From positions 2,170,001 through 2,234,000 of the forward strand of contig BRXU01000018.1 in NCBI GenBank assembly GCA_030267565.1: DNA of 64,000 nucleotides, in the 5' to 3' direction. The position numbers and the translations under genes were made by a program. The stretch comes from Pleodorina starrii. Its lineage: Eukaryota > Chlorophyta > Chlorophyceae > Chlamydomonadales > Volvocaceae. Positions within the stretch are counted from its first letter, which is position 1. Each line of letters begins with the position of its first letter. Of this stretch, positions 25,901-36,599 are shown in pieces. The notes beneath the pieces are model-generated. The model was not told the DNA's origin and made no database searches. It saw only the letters and a list, made by a program, of their open reading frames with translations.

Positions 25901-27555
25901 CCGCTTCCTGCCCCTCGCCCCCCTTTACCCCCTTACCTTACCCAACCACATCCAAGGACGCATGTCCCTCTTCGTCCGCCCCCACCCCCCTTCCGCCCCC
26001 TTCCGGCCCCCCCCCACCTCGAACAGGTACAGCCATGCCAGTATGAGCGCCGCCAGGTTTAGCACCGCGCACACAAACCACATGCTAGCCACCAGGGTGC
26101 CCAGGTCGGCCAGGTTGTACGTGTCGGCATCCGGGGAGGAGGCCAGAGCAAAGAAGGAAAAGTCGGTGATCTGGGCAAGAGGCGGGGACGGGGACGGGGG
26201 CGGGGGTGAGAATGCAGATTCAGGAGTACCCGAGGGGTGAGGGGTGGGGGTGCGGCAGGAAAGAGGGAGTGCAGCCGGGTACCTAAGCCACTGCGGGCGG
26301 CGGTCCGAGGGGGTCACGAGGCGAGCACGAGGCGCAGGAGGAGCGGGGCACGTGACGGCACCTGCGCACCCACGTGACCAGGACGCTCGGGCGCACCCAC
26401 GTGGCAATCTCATCCCCACGCCAAGGACGCTTAGGACGGATGGCTCCTCATGTCCGAGTGGCAGTGTCGTACTGACATTGCGCGAAAACAATCCGCCCAG
26501 ATCATACAGCCTCATACCCGCACACACGCACACACACACCACCCGAGCGAGAGTGACGTTCCGTCGAGGCGCCATGAGGTAAGGGACCAAATGAGAGGTG
26601 GGAACTGCTCTCGGCGGCCGGATGCGCGGCACGAGCGCGCTGGCTCGGTCTCACGGGCAGCCACCTGCGAGGAATGGGCTTCCGCTGTGCGCCCCTCCGC
26701 GGGGCCGCCCCACCGCGGCTGATCCCGATCCGCCGCGGCTTCAATGCCAGTGCCCTCGTGCCCTCGAGGGAACTGAGGCCTCGGTCAAACAATCAACTCA
26801 CCAGCCCGGTAACCAGTACGGCGGTGGGCACGAACACGACGTGCTGCTTGTGCGGACCCAGGTCGCTCCGCGTGATGCAATAGCCGCTGGAGATGACCAA
26901 CAGCACCGCCTGCAGAGGGATTGGGTGTGCCATACGGAAGATTTGAAGGTCAAATGCTTGGACCAAGCTCTCGTCCCCAGCCGGTCGGGCAAAACCCTGA
27001 GTTAATGCCAGCCCAGTAACGCCATCCGTTTACGCCTTTTACGAAGCCACACCACAAAGTGGCCACAAGGCACATGCCAAAACAGCATGCGTAGCGCCCG
27101 CACAACAAGTTTTGTCCACGTCCCCTCGCGCGAAGATGCGCAACGTCCTGAAACTCCCCACTCTTGAATCACGCCCGAAGGCGGATCAATGACCCGCTTA
27201 CCAAAAAAGTGCTTCGAGAAACGTTAAAGAAGAAGAGGTACAGGAGATACCCGATGAGCCCGCTGTGGCCCTTTGCAACATGGCTCGCATAGCCCACGTA
27301 CGCGCTGCACTGGATCCCGTTGCAGCATATGATGAAGAGCAGCATGGTGTAGATGAACCACGCCCTACTAACAACCTTGCGACGTAGCAGTGCATATGCG
27401 CACGCGACTAGCCAAAGGCTCCACCACGCAGCGCATTTTGCAATGTTAAAGTAGAGCGAGAATTGAACTGTGACTGATTCGTCGTCGCTGTAGTCCGTTA
27501 GTGTGACGGTGCCACCGTCTGGTTCGGGAGCCATGCTTGCAGGCGACGACCCCAT
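22927..27555 (-). CDS. Seven-transmembrane protein, GOST / lung-7TM-receptor-like (7 exons, 526 aa)
   Basis: Exons in transcription order are 27202-27555, 26802-26909, 26018-26170, 25503-25544, 24857-25106, 24293-24401 and 22927-23491. Every junction is GT-AG and frame is kept (1581 nt). Seven hydrophobic segments are visible, at about residues 33-58, 65-90, 98-130, 142-163, 178-204, 296-317 and 325-345. The SRSTFLAVLLVISSGYCITR stretch resembles the Arg-...-GYG-I pattern of GOST-type proteins. The last helix runs into FRPQAESSYLMIGFSEED, matching the (F/W)RP motif at the end of the GOST core. The tail is Ser/Ala-rich and cytosolic. Family members act in Golgi/endosome trafficking. The N-terminus before the first helix is only ~32 residues, whereas GOST proteins usually carry a large lumenal domain and signal peptide, so an upstream exon may be missing or the family may differ. 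The 42-nt fourth exon is a microexon. Confidence 0.7.
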
Positions 27556-29834
27556 TCAGCCCTAGTTTATGCACTGAACAATATTCAGCGTATGCAAGCT
27601 GGATGGCGACGATGATGGTGTTTCCCGGACTGGTTTCGGAACAGCATAAAACACAATCCGCAGTGCATTCTAACTGATCTAGGAAACTGCTATGCTGTCC
27701 TTACCTTTGTACAACCTGTTTTTACGTTTCATACCGACTGTAGCACAATGATTGGCATTGGGTGAGAGGGGCTGAGGTTGGCAGTTGGCGGAAGCAAGGT
27801 CTCCTAGTGAACTCTTTGTTCGTCTGGGCCATAAGGGCTCTCGAGAAACTTGCACTGACAAAGCAAAAGTCCAACTCCTAGTCCGCCTGCACAGTGCACG
27901 TCAGTCAGTCCCGTCTGACAGGCGACGCTCGTCGAGTAACCATGCGGTCCGCGATGGGTGCGGTCCGTAGGGGTGCGTGTTGCTCCGCGTAAACGACAAC
28001 CTACGGTGCGCACCCCGGGAAGCAGCAGCTCTCGTATCAATCGCATGTGTACAGGCTGGCTGGCTGCGTCGTCTGGCTACGTCGTGCGCTGCGAGGTTCC
28101 CCTTCCAGTGCTCCTCAGTTCTCACCCGCCCTGTCCCCCCGCCTGGACCAAGGCAACCTCGCGCGTCCATACCTCCGCCCCACCATCCCGATACATTGGC
28201 AATGTCGCGCGACTATGCAATTTCAAACTCACTGCAAAACTCCCTCTCATGTCACAACCCCCTAAGCTGGTGCTGCTGCTTCCGCCGGATGGTCTCCCCC
28301 CCCGGGGAACATGGGGGGCAGCAGCGGGGTGGTCGTGCCGTCTAAGAGATACCGCTTGTGCCGTCTGAGACACACGCTGCGTGCCCCCCCCCTCCGGGTG
28401 GCGCCCCAGGGAACCGAGAGAGCCCACTGCCCGCCAGACCCTACCTAGGGCACGGCGCTGATCAGTGGAGCGGCGGGAACTGCTCCCCCGGTGTGGTGAC
28501 GGCGCTGCCGGGATCACGGCCCTGGTGCCACTGCACACCGCGTTATTGACACGGCGCGTGTTTCGGCGGCTGTGTTTTGGTCGTACGTTTCAAAGTACCG
28601 GCCGCACGCAAGCAGGTAACCCCCCCCCGTACCCCTCCCCGCCCTGGACGACATTTTGCTTCGCTCCAAACACATTTGGGGGGGGGACGAAGACTGTGAC
28701 AATGACTTGATAGTTGAAACGTTTCAAGCACGCGCCCGGAGAGGCTGTCTGTTGGGGTGAGAGTGTGTGCGGTCTGCCTGCACGCGGGGAGCAGCCGTGT
28801 CAGCCACAACAACCCCCGGAAGAGGAGGAGGAGGCGGCGGAGGCTGCCACGGCGGACCCACCGACCCGCTTACATCGGCGGGCGGCCAGGATGTGGTCGA
28901 AGCCCATTCCTCCACACACACACACACATACACACACACCTTCCTCCTCCACACCTTCCTTCTCGAGGCCGGAAGGGGGGGCCAACCGCACGAGACGTGG
29001 CACCCCCCCACCTGGTGAGCTGTGCTGCCCACACACACACAGTTGCTCATCACGTTCCGTTACCCACCCACTCACTCCTTAAGGCCCGGCACCCTCAGGA
29101 TGTGCAGCCATCCGGGTGCCCGGTGCCCGGTGGCCGGTACCCGGTGGCCGGTGCAGCCATCACGTACCCGGGGAGGGGAGGGGAGATGTAGAGGATACGC
29201 CGGGGAGGGAGGGAGGCGGTTACACTGGGATGTCCAGTTTTGATAAAGCAATGAATCAACAGCCTGCAACCAGCCGCCGGTCAACCGCCCGCACCAGGAG
29301 CCAGCATGTGCCCCATATGCCCGGGTGAGCTCCTCAAGCAGCGAGGAGCAGCGGCTGCAGCTCCCCCCCCCGAACTCGGGAGACCTCGCCCCTCTGCGCA
29401 TCTCAGTTCATCGCGCGTGTCAGTGTCGTACACCACAACCTGCGCCCCGCATCCCACCCACCCAAACCAATACACCCAGTCCACCCAATACACTCCTGCA
29501 ATCCGAACTCAGGCTCCACACATGCATACATACATACATGCGTACATGCACACATTTACACAACACAAGACAAGACCAGACCGACGAACGCGCGCACCCG
29601 AACGTGCAAACACACCCGCTAAACCACGTTGATGCACTCTTACCACCCCCACCACCACCACTCACCCCACCGGCAGCTGGAGCCCCTCAGGCTCAGGCTC
29701 CCCCGATCCGATCCAACCCAACCCGCCCCACGTGCGGGTCGTGCGTCTCGTTACCCAGTACACGCACAGACAAACACACCGCCGCCACCACCGCCCCCAC
29801 CGCCGCTTCCCTCCCTCCCTCCCTCCCGCCGCCC
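27556..29834. other. Intergenic segment
   Basis: This lies between the start of the seven-transmembrane gene and the 3' end of the histone chaperone gene, both on the minus strand. The right-hand end close to 27556 should contain the promoter of the former, but I cannot pick out a TATA box with confidence. The rest holds CA/TG microsatellites (28916-28941, 29025-29040), CCGGTGCCCGGTGGCCGGTA-type simple sequence near 29115-29155 and poly-C/G runs. No coding frame has recognisable content. Confidence 0.6.
29556..29560 (-). promoter_or_regulatory. Candidate TGTAA polyadenylation signal for the NASP-like gene
   Basis: TTACA on the plus strand reads TGTAA on the minus strand, about 275 nt after the stop codon at 29835. 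TGTAA is the usual polyadenylation signal of chlamydomonad algae. A single pentamer is weak evidence. Confidence 0.35.
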
Positions 29835-32800
29835 TCACTTGGCCTCCACCCCAGCGGCCGCCTCCCCCGCCGGGGCCTCCGTCCGCACCCGCTTGGCCGC
29901 CTGCTGCTCATCACCCCCACCCCCACCCTGCTCCCCTGCCTGGGCCCCCGCCGCCTGCGTCTCCCCCACCGCCCCGAAACCACTCGCCGCCGTCACCCCT
30001 CCAGCCCCCGGCGCCCCTCCCATCACCTCCTCCAACGTACGCTTGGAACCGGGCGCCGCCGCCGCCGCCTCCTTGACCCCCACCGCGGCCTTCCCCACCT
30101 CCGCCGGGGCCGGGACCGGGCCGGGTCCCTGCGCCTTGGGCTGTGCTGGCGCCGCCGTGGGTTGCAGCGTGATGCGCTTGCTGCCCCGACCCACAGTGCC
30201 CAGAGACACGACCGGGGCGGCCGAGGTCGGGTTGGAGGGCGCGGAGAAGGCGTTAGAGAGAGTGCCGGCGATTGCGGCTGCGGCCGCCGAGGTGCCACCT
30301 GTTGCGGCGCCCTCTGCGTTGGCCTTCAGGAAGGCTTGCCTGCGGGAGGAGAGGGGGAGGGAGGGGAGGTGGGCGCAGAGGTGGGGGAAGGTGGGATAGT
30401 AACAGAGGGGACTGCAGCGGGAGGATGGAGGCAATGATGATGGCGAACCCAGGACCCCTCAGCACAGCACGGCTCAGCACGGCCCACCGGTGGGGTCTGG
30501 GAAGGTCAGCGGTAGCGGATGGGTGGGTGGGTGGGGGGGTGGGTGGGGAGGCGTTGCTGTCGTCCTGGTACTGTCGTACAGTGGAGGAGTGCAGCATGTC
30601 TCCGTCTCCGTCCCACACACACATCCCCCGGGCACCTACCCGGAGTTCCCTTCCGGACCCTTCCCGGTACACAATGTGATTTACCCTCCCACCCACCCCC
30701 TTTACGCGCGCGCCCTCTACATCCGCACATCAATCCAACGACTGGAGAGGCCGTACACAACGCACAACACACAACACACAACGAGGGGTCATCGGGTGGC
30801 GGCGGGAACATGTCGGGGGGAGCTGCACGACTCCCTCCCTGCCGCCTTACCCCTTCCCGCCCTCCCGCCCCGTGCTTTCCGACAAGCGCAATTTTGCTCT
30901 CTGCTTGCTCACGAGCCAACCCCGCATGGAGGCAAAACTCCCCGACCGCCCCAAACCCAAATCCATAACATCAAGCACAGATCGTGCAGCAACGCATCCG
31001 CGCAACCTACCCTCCCGGCCGCACTAAAGGCAACCCCCCCACGCACATGCACCCAAACCCCTTTCGGCCCCCAGCCGCTTCCCTCCCTCTCTCTCCCCTC
31101 TCCATTGCGCCCTTCCCTCTTCCCTCCCTCCCCCTCTCCTCTCCCCTCGTCCCCCCGCCAGCCCCTGTCACATGTCACCCACTTGAGCGCCTCCTTGAGC
31201 GAGTTGTTGTTGGCAATCGTCTCCTTGAGCCCCTCCACATTCCAGTGCAGCTCAGACATCACCCCCCGCAGGTCGTCAGAGACCGCCTGCAGCCGCCGCC
31301 CCTCCTCCTCAGCCGCCTCGCCACCCGAGCCATCCGCGGGCAGCGCCGTCAGCTGCTCCTCCGTCTCCGCCACCGCCGCCTCCAGGGAGGCCAGGGCGGC
31401 CTGAGTCACAGACAGAGCCTCCTCGGGCTGCTCCAGGTACGTCAGTACGACAGACACCTTGTACTGCACCTCTGCCAGGCGGCGGTTGTTGCGGGGCTGC
31501 ATTGCTTCCAGGTGGTGTAGACTCTGCTTGTAGCACTCGACTGGGGGGGGGTGAGGTGGGGGGGCGGGAGGAGGGGGGGAGGGGGAGGGGGAGGGGGAGG
31601 GGGAGGGGGAGGGGGAGGGGGAGGGGGAGGGGGAGGGGGAGGGGGAGGGGGAGGGGGAGGGGGAGGGGGAGGGGGAGGGGGAGGGGGAGGGGGAGGGGGA
31701 GGGGGAGGGGGAGGGGGAGGGGGAGGGGGAGGGGGAGGGGGAGGGGGATTTGGTTACGGAGGGGGTCCGGGAGGGGGGTTTGAAGAGTGAATTTGAAGCC
31801 CTGCGGACGCTGTAGTCCGAGCCCGAAAACCCGGGAGGGGGGAGGAGGACGGTGCGGAGCGGAGCGAATGCGAGGGCCGAAGGTGTGGAAGAGAGTAGGG
31901 AGAGAGGGCCAAGTACGGGGAGAAGGAGCGGGAAGGGTGCGGCGAGGTGAGAATGGACAGAGACTCTAGCACTCTACCCCCTGCTGCTGCCGCTGCCCCG
32001 CCTTCAACCCGGCAAGCAGCTGGGCCCCCCCGCCCGCCAGCCCCGCCTGACCCACCAGCCCGACCACTGCTTACCGAAACCCCAAAGTCCAGTCCAGTCC
32101 AGTCCGGTGACATCCCTCCCAACGTCCCAAACATCCCAAAGTCACTCCCAGCCCCCACACTCCCAGCTGGCGCCCCACCCTCAGCACGTCCCATGTCCCA
32201 CCTCAAACCGTCACATCTCCCCCAGTCCCGCCTCGTCTCATCGCGCCACGCTAACTGACACGTACGCCCCCTCCCTATCCCCTGCCGTGTTCGCTGCAGA
32301 CCTCCCTCCCTAATCCCCACACCCCTCCCCCGCCCCTCCCCCTTCCCTCCCGCGTTATTGTTGTTGTTGTTGCCTCACCCACCCACCCGCCTCCTCGAAC
32401 CTCTCCTGCTCTCCCTTGATGTCCCCCAGCGCCTTGTGCACCTCAGCCAGCCGCTCGTGGTGCTGATCCGGGTCGGAGGCCTTGCTGTAAAGGATACGAG
32501 CCACCTCCAACACGTCCCAGGCCAGCTTCATGTCGTCCAGAGAAGACTCATCGTCGTCTCCGCCGGCAGCGGCGCCGGCGCCCTCCTCCTCGCCGCCCTC
32601 CTCCTCCTCTTCCTCCTCCTCCTCCTCGCCGTCCCCGCCCTCCTCGCCGCTGGCGGCGGCGGCCGCTGTCGCGGCCGCGTCACTGCCGCCCGCGCCGCCC
32701 GCGTTCTCCTTGTTGTCGTTTTCGTCGGCGGGGGTGACCTCCTGCACCACCTCGGAGGAGGCGGCAGCGGCCTTCTTGACAGAGTCCTCCACGGGAGCGG

Positions 32801-33366
32801 GAGCGGGTGCGGGCTCGGTGGCAGGGACAGCGGCGGCCTTGTCGTTGCCTTCCTGAGCCGCGGTCGCCTTGGCCTCGTCCTTGGTGCCTGTGCCGACATG
32901 GACAGGGCATGCGATGGGGAGCCAGGTGAGTGATTTTCAGCTGCGCAAATAACGGTTATGTCGTCTTGGAATTGGAATTTTTGCGTTCTCGTGTGTTTGT
33001 TTGCTCACCTGTGGCAGCGTTCGCCTCGGGCTCAGCTGCTGCCGATGTGCCCGCAGCCGGGGTTTCGGCCTCGCCTGGCTTCGTGGCAGCGATGGGCTCG
33101 ACGGTGGTCTTGGCGGTGCCCAGCGCGTCATATGCGCCCCGCGCAACCTCGTAAACGGCGATTCCGTAGTACATGTACACTGGCGCGCATTCAATTGCCT
33201 CGGGCCCGTAGTGCTTCTCGTAGGCGCGCACCGCCGTGCAGAGCAGTTCCACGGCCTTCTGGGGATCATCGTCGATGAGGTCCTTGCCCTTCTTCACCAT
33301 CGCCGCGGCGGCCTCAATGTCGACAAGCTGGGCTTCAGCGCCAGCCATGGGAGTGTCCTCCGCCAT
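29835..33366 (-). CDS. NASP: NASP/Hif1/Sim3-type histone chaperone with SHNi-TPR (4 exons, 573 aa)
   Basis: Exons in transcription order are 33009-33366, 32387-32887, 31183-31540 and 29835-30339; phases fit throughout (1722 nt). The first TPR block covers about residues 14-70 (MVKKGKDLIDDDPQKAVELL through APVYMYYGIAVYEVARGAYD). A long acidic tract with a run of ten Glu follows, then DDMKLAWDVLEVARILYSK and the HERLAEVHKALGDIKGEQER repeat. The interrupted TPR resumes across the splice as FEEAVECYKQSL and NNRRLAEVQYKVSVVL. An acidic insertion within a TPR is the hallmark of the SHNi-TPR family, which binds H3-H4 and linker histone and carries them to chromatin. A basic KRVR near residue 555 could be a nuclear localisation signal. 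The ATG at 33366 has A at -3 and G at +4. Exon 3 ends in an unusual AA/GTGGGT donor. The second intron holds a ~175-bp GGGGGA array. Confidence 0.88.
31571..31748 (+). repeat. (GGGGGA)n hexanucleotide array in an intron
   Basis: About 29 near-perfect GGGGGA units run without interruption inside the intron between exons 2 and 3 of the NASP-like gene. On the transcript the repeat reads CCCCCT. The G-rich strand has strong potential for G-quadruplexes. Confidence 0.95.
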
Positions 33367-33728
33367 TTGGCTCTCAATGAATTCAAAAGATTTTCTTGCT
33401 TGCAACGATTTGAGGTGTGTTGCTGCAGAAGTGGCGCCAATGAGCTAAGTTGTCGATCGGTCCGAGCGAATTTAAATGGCCAAACTGCTCGAAGAGAATG
33501 CAAGGCAAGGAGCTTTGCCAATGGAGGACGGAAGAGCAGGAGCGGGTGAAAAATGAATTCTCCCGCGCTGGATTCTGACGGTTGCCCGCCGTGTCGTCCG
33601 ATGACGAAACCAACGAATCACGGCAAACGGTATCGGTCCCCATACAAAATCGCTTACGGAGCAACTCGTGGGCTTTCGATAAGCGCCACGATATCCGAAC
33701 AAGTCTGTTTCCTGCAAAAAAACGCAAC
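33367..33728. promoter_or_regulatory. Divergent intergenic region between NASP-like and the small plus-strand gene
   Basis: The two start codons (33366 minus and 33729 plus) are 362 bp apart, so promoters and both 5' UTRs must lie here or overlap the first exons. The stretch near 33466-33480 (CGAATTTAAATGG) is locally AT-rich. No individual element can be assigned. Confidence 0.5.
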
Positions 33729-36599
33729 ATGGTGAGGTCTTTGCCTTTTTAACTGGCGGTTGTGCGCAGCGCGCACCGCATGAGGTCATCACCAAACCCA
33801 GAGAGCGCTCGTGAGCGGCCTCCGCTGGCCACAGCCATCCTCCGCCATCACGCAAGCTGGGGCGGGGACTTGTGTCGGACTGATGTCGGAGCTTTGTGCG
33901 CGCCCGTTGATCGTCGGTGATTAGGCGGCCGCCCATTGCTTGTTGCGGTTTGTGTCGTTTCGTGCAGGGCCCAACCAAGGAGCTCAAGCCGCCTCAGGAG
34001 ATGGTCGATGCCATTCAGAACAGCGAGGACATGACGGTGAGTGAGCGGAGGCCGTGCGGAAGACCGCGACAGACGCCGGTGTGCCCCCGGAGCGCAGATG
34101 ACGGAGCCGCCGCACGGCACAGTCCCATGGGTCGGCGGCCGCGCGCCGGCCGAGAGATTCAATGCCGCAATTTTGAAACGTCGATCAAAGATTTCTCTCT
34201 AGCTTTGTATGGCCATCCATTGACTTGTCCAGGATCTGAAAATGAGGTTGCGCGCGGGTTTTTGCTTGAGGTGGATCTGCGAAATTCTGTGCAGCCGGAT
34301 TTTATAAGTATGGCTGCTGCCGCCGCCGCCGCCGCTGTTGCCGCGGCTTGCGCTGCACCGCACGCTGCAGCGAGCGACCGTGTGGCGGCGAACGAAACAT
34401 GTCATCGCGCCCGAGCCGCACCAACACCCAGCTGAAGCCGCGAGGGCTGCGCAGCGGCACGTCGCGGTCACCTCCCGCGCGCCTCTCTCCTCGCAACGCA
34501 CACACACCTACGCGCGCGCGTGCGCGTGTCTCGCTGCCCCCCTTCCCTTCCCTTCCCTCCCTGCTCGGGTTCAGGTCCCACCCTCGCTTAACGCCGTCTC
34601 TCCGTCCCTTCGCCGCGGCATCTTCATCCCTCCCCTCTCCCTCCCTTCTCCCTCGCCCCTCTCCCCCTGCAGGCGCCTGCCGAGTTCAGCACCTCATCCG
34701 AGTTCACTCAGGACACCCCCCGGGCGCTGCGCAACCGGCTGGTCCACGAGGAGGTCCAGCGGCTGAGCAAGGAGGCGGGGGGGCCGCAGGGGGGGCAGCA
34801 CTTGTCCAAGCAGGAACTCAAGGTGGGAAGGGAACCTCAAAGGGGGGGTGGACCCGTGTCGCCTGGGTCGCCCAGCTGTCCATCTCCACGAGCGAGCTCA
34901 GCCACGTTGTCGCCCCACCCCCGTATGCTTGCCCCCCGACTTGACCTCAACCGCCCCGCCCCGTGTTGCCGTGTACCTGCTCCCGATCCGCTCCACTCCG
35001 CTCCCCGGTGGGTGGCTTCGATCTGGACTGGACTGCACCCGCCTGCCTGCTCGGCCGCCTGCCCGCCCCGCCATCTGTCGAACATCCGCTGCCCCACCAC
35101 ACCACACCACGCCACGCCACACCACATGCAGGACCACATGCAGGAGGTGAGGTGGGCTGGGGCTGGGGTGGGGGGCAAGGGGGGGGATGCAGGTGGCCAG
35201 CTGCATGAGCTGGGGGGAGGGGGGAGTGCGATGCGGAGGGGCGGAGGGGCGGGAACCGGGGAGGCGCCCAAGGGGTATGGTGTGGAGGGAATACCTTCCA
35301 TGGGGCTGGGGCTGGGACTAGGGCTGGTCAGGGGAATAGGGGGATAGCGGGGGCGGCCGAAAGCCGCAGCCCGTGGAGGGCAGCACACCCCCCTCCCCCC
35401 CGGGGGGACAACATGCTTGTCAACGGAACACCAGTGGGGGGGGGATAGGGGGGGGGTCCAGGCGGCCAACGCTGCCAACAGTGTGCACGACTTTTTCACC
35501 CCACAACCCCCCCACAGCCACACATCCAGACTTACACCCACCTGCCCACCCACTCACTCAGGTGCGGCTGGTTCATATCCGGAAGACGCGTCACAGCCGC
35601 TACGACCGCAGCCACCCGGGGTTCGGCAAGGCCGGGCGGGGCGATGCGGGCGACAGCTCCGTACTGCGCATCAGGGGCGAGGCGGGCGGCCGCATGCGCC
35701 ATGGACACGGCTGACTGACTGACGGACTGAGCGGCAGGGGCGGCCGGGCGTTGAGCTGAGCAGCGAGTAGGCGAGCAGCGGGGGAACACAAAGAGGGCGA
35801 GGGGGGGTGGGAGGTGTAAAGATGCCGGTGTGATGCCGCAGCGATGGGGTGTGGGGTGTGTGTCCTTCTTACCCATCGGGCCGCTATCGCTATCGCTATC
35901 GCTCCATTGGCATTCTTCAACTACCGGTAGTCCGAGGCCGGCTTGGGCAGTCGCAAGGGCAGTGGCCCAGCTCTTACCACTTGGCCCTGGCACCGGAGCG
36001 GCGGGGCACCCATCCAACCGCCCGGTAACCTCCAAACTCCCAACTCGCGACCCATGTACATCACCCTCATCAGTCGTACAACCAGCCGCATGCAGCAGTG
36101 AGGGGAGGGGGAGGCCCCCTGGTGTGCGCATTCGCCTCCGCCACCCCGTGCTGACGTACACGGCGCCGCGTAAGCCTTGTGCCGTACAGTCTCCTTGGCC
36201 CCTCACCCAACCCTCCCCCCCCGCCCCGACCCTCAACGCCACACGCCCACCCCTCTCTCTCAACCACCCACCCACCCACCCTTTCAACCAGTAATCCGCT
36301 TCGATCCCTTCGACCCGCGGACCCACGTCCCATTCGTTCGCGACCGGTTCGTCCTCTTGGGTCTCCATTGTCCCTCCCTCCCACCCCCTCCCCCTTCCCC
36401 CCTCCCCCCCCAACCCGCCTCCTCCCCCCCAACCCGCCTCCGCCAGGTCAAGATGATGCAGCACGACAAGGAGCGCCACAACACGTACGACCGCAACCAC
36501 CCGGGCATCGGCGGCGCTGGTCGCGGTGACGAGGGCGCGAGCTCCTCGGTGCTCAAGCGCGGGGAGGCGGGCGGCCACATGCGCTACGGACACGACTGA
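33729..36599 (+). CDS. Small conserved-looking protein with two alternative terminal exons (124 aa each isoform)
   Basis: Exon 1 contributes only the ATG (33729-33731), directly followed by a GTGAGG donor. Exons 2 and 3 are 33968-34036 and 34673-34822, both phase 0. Two candidate last exons follow, 35562-35714 and 36447-36599. Each is 153 nt, starts in phase 0 after a CAG acceptor and ends in TGA, giving two 124-residue isoforms. The shared part reads MGPTKELKPPQEMVDAIQNS then charged, low-complexity sequence. Both tails share YDR(S/N)HPG, AGRGD, RGEAGG and MR(H/Y)GH. The second tail (YDRNHPG...GRGDE...KRGEAGGHMRYG) faintly resembles the YDR-G-GRG...KRGGAG-NWG signature of HABP4/SERBP1/Stm1 mRNA-binding proteins; I treat this as suggestive only. 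Function is unknown. Confidence 0.68.
35562..35714 (+). CDS. Terminal exon 4a of the small plus-strand gene
   Basis: This 50-residue tail plus stop begins VRLVHIRKTRHSRYDRSHPG. The acceptor is CACTCAG. By eye it is identical to the 36447-36599 exon at about 29 of 50 positions. As it ends in a stop, it cannot be followed by the second exon in the same message. Confidence 0.7.
   Translation: MRLVHIRKTRHSRYDRSHPGFGKAGRGDAGDSSVLRIRGEAGGRMRHGHG
36447..36599 (+). CDS. Terminal exon 4b, tandem duplicate of 4a
   Basis: It has the same length and phase as 4a, begins VKMMQHDKERHNTYDRNHPG and ends GHMRYGHD then TGA. The acceptor is CGCCAG after a pyrimidine-rich tract. Use of this exon requires skipping 35562-35714. 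A TGTAA signal candidate sits at 37190-37194. Confidence 0.7.
   Translation, partial: VKMMQHDKERHNTYDRNHPGIGGAGRGDEGASSSVLKRGEAGGHMRYGHD

Noticed and set aside
28916..28941. CA-rich arrays considered as possible CRISPR-like or telomeric repeats
   Set aside because: They are plain dinucleotide microsatellites without spacers, and no TTTTAGGG-type telomere repeat occurs in the window.
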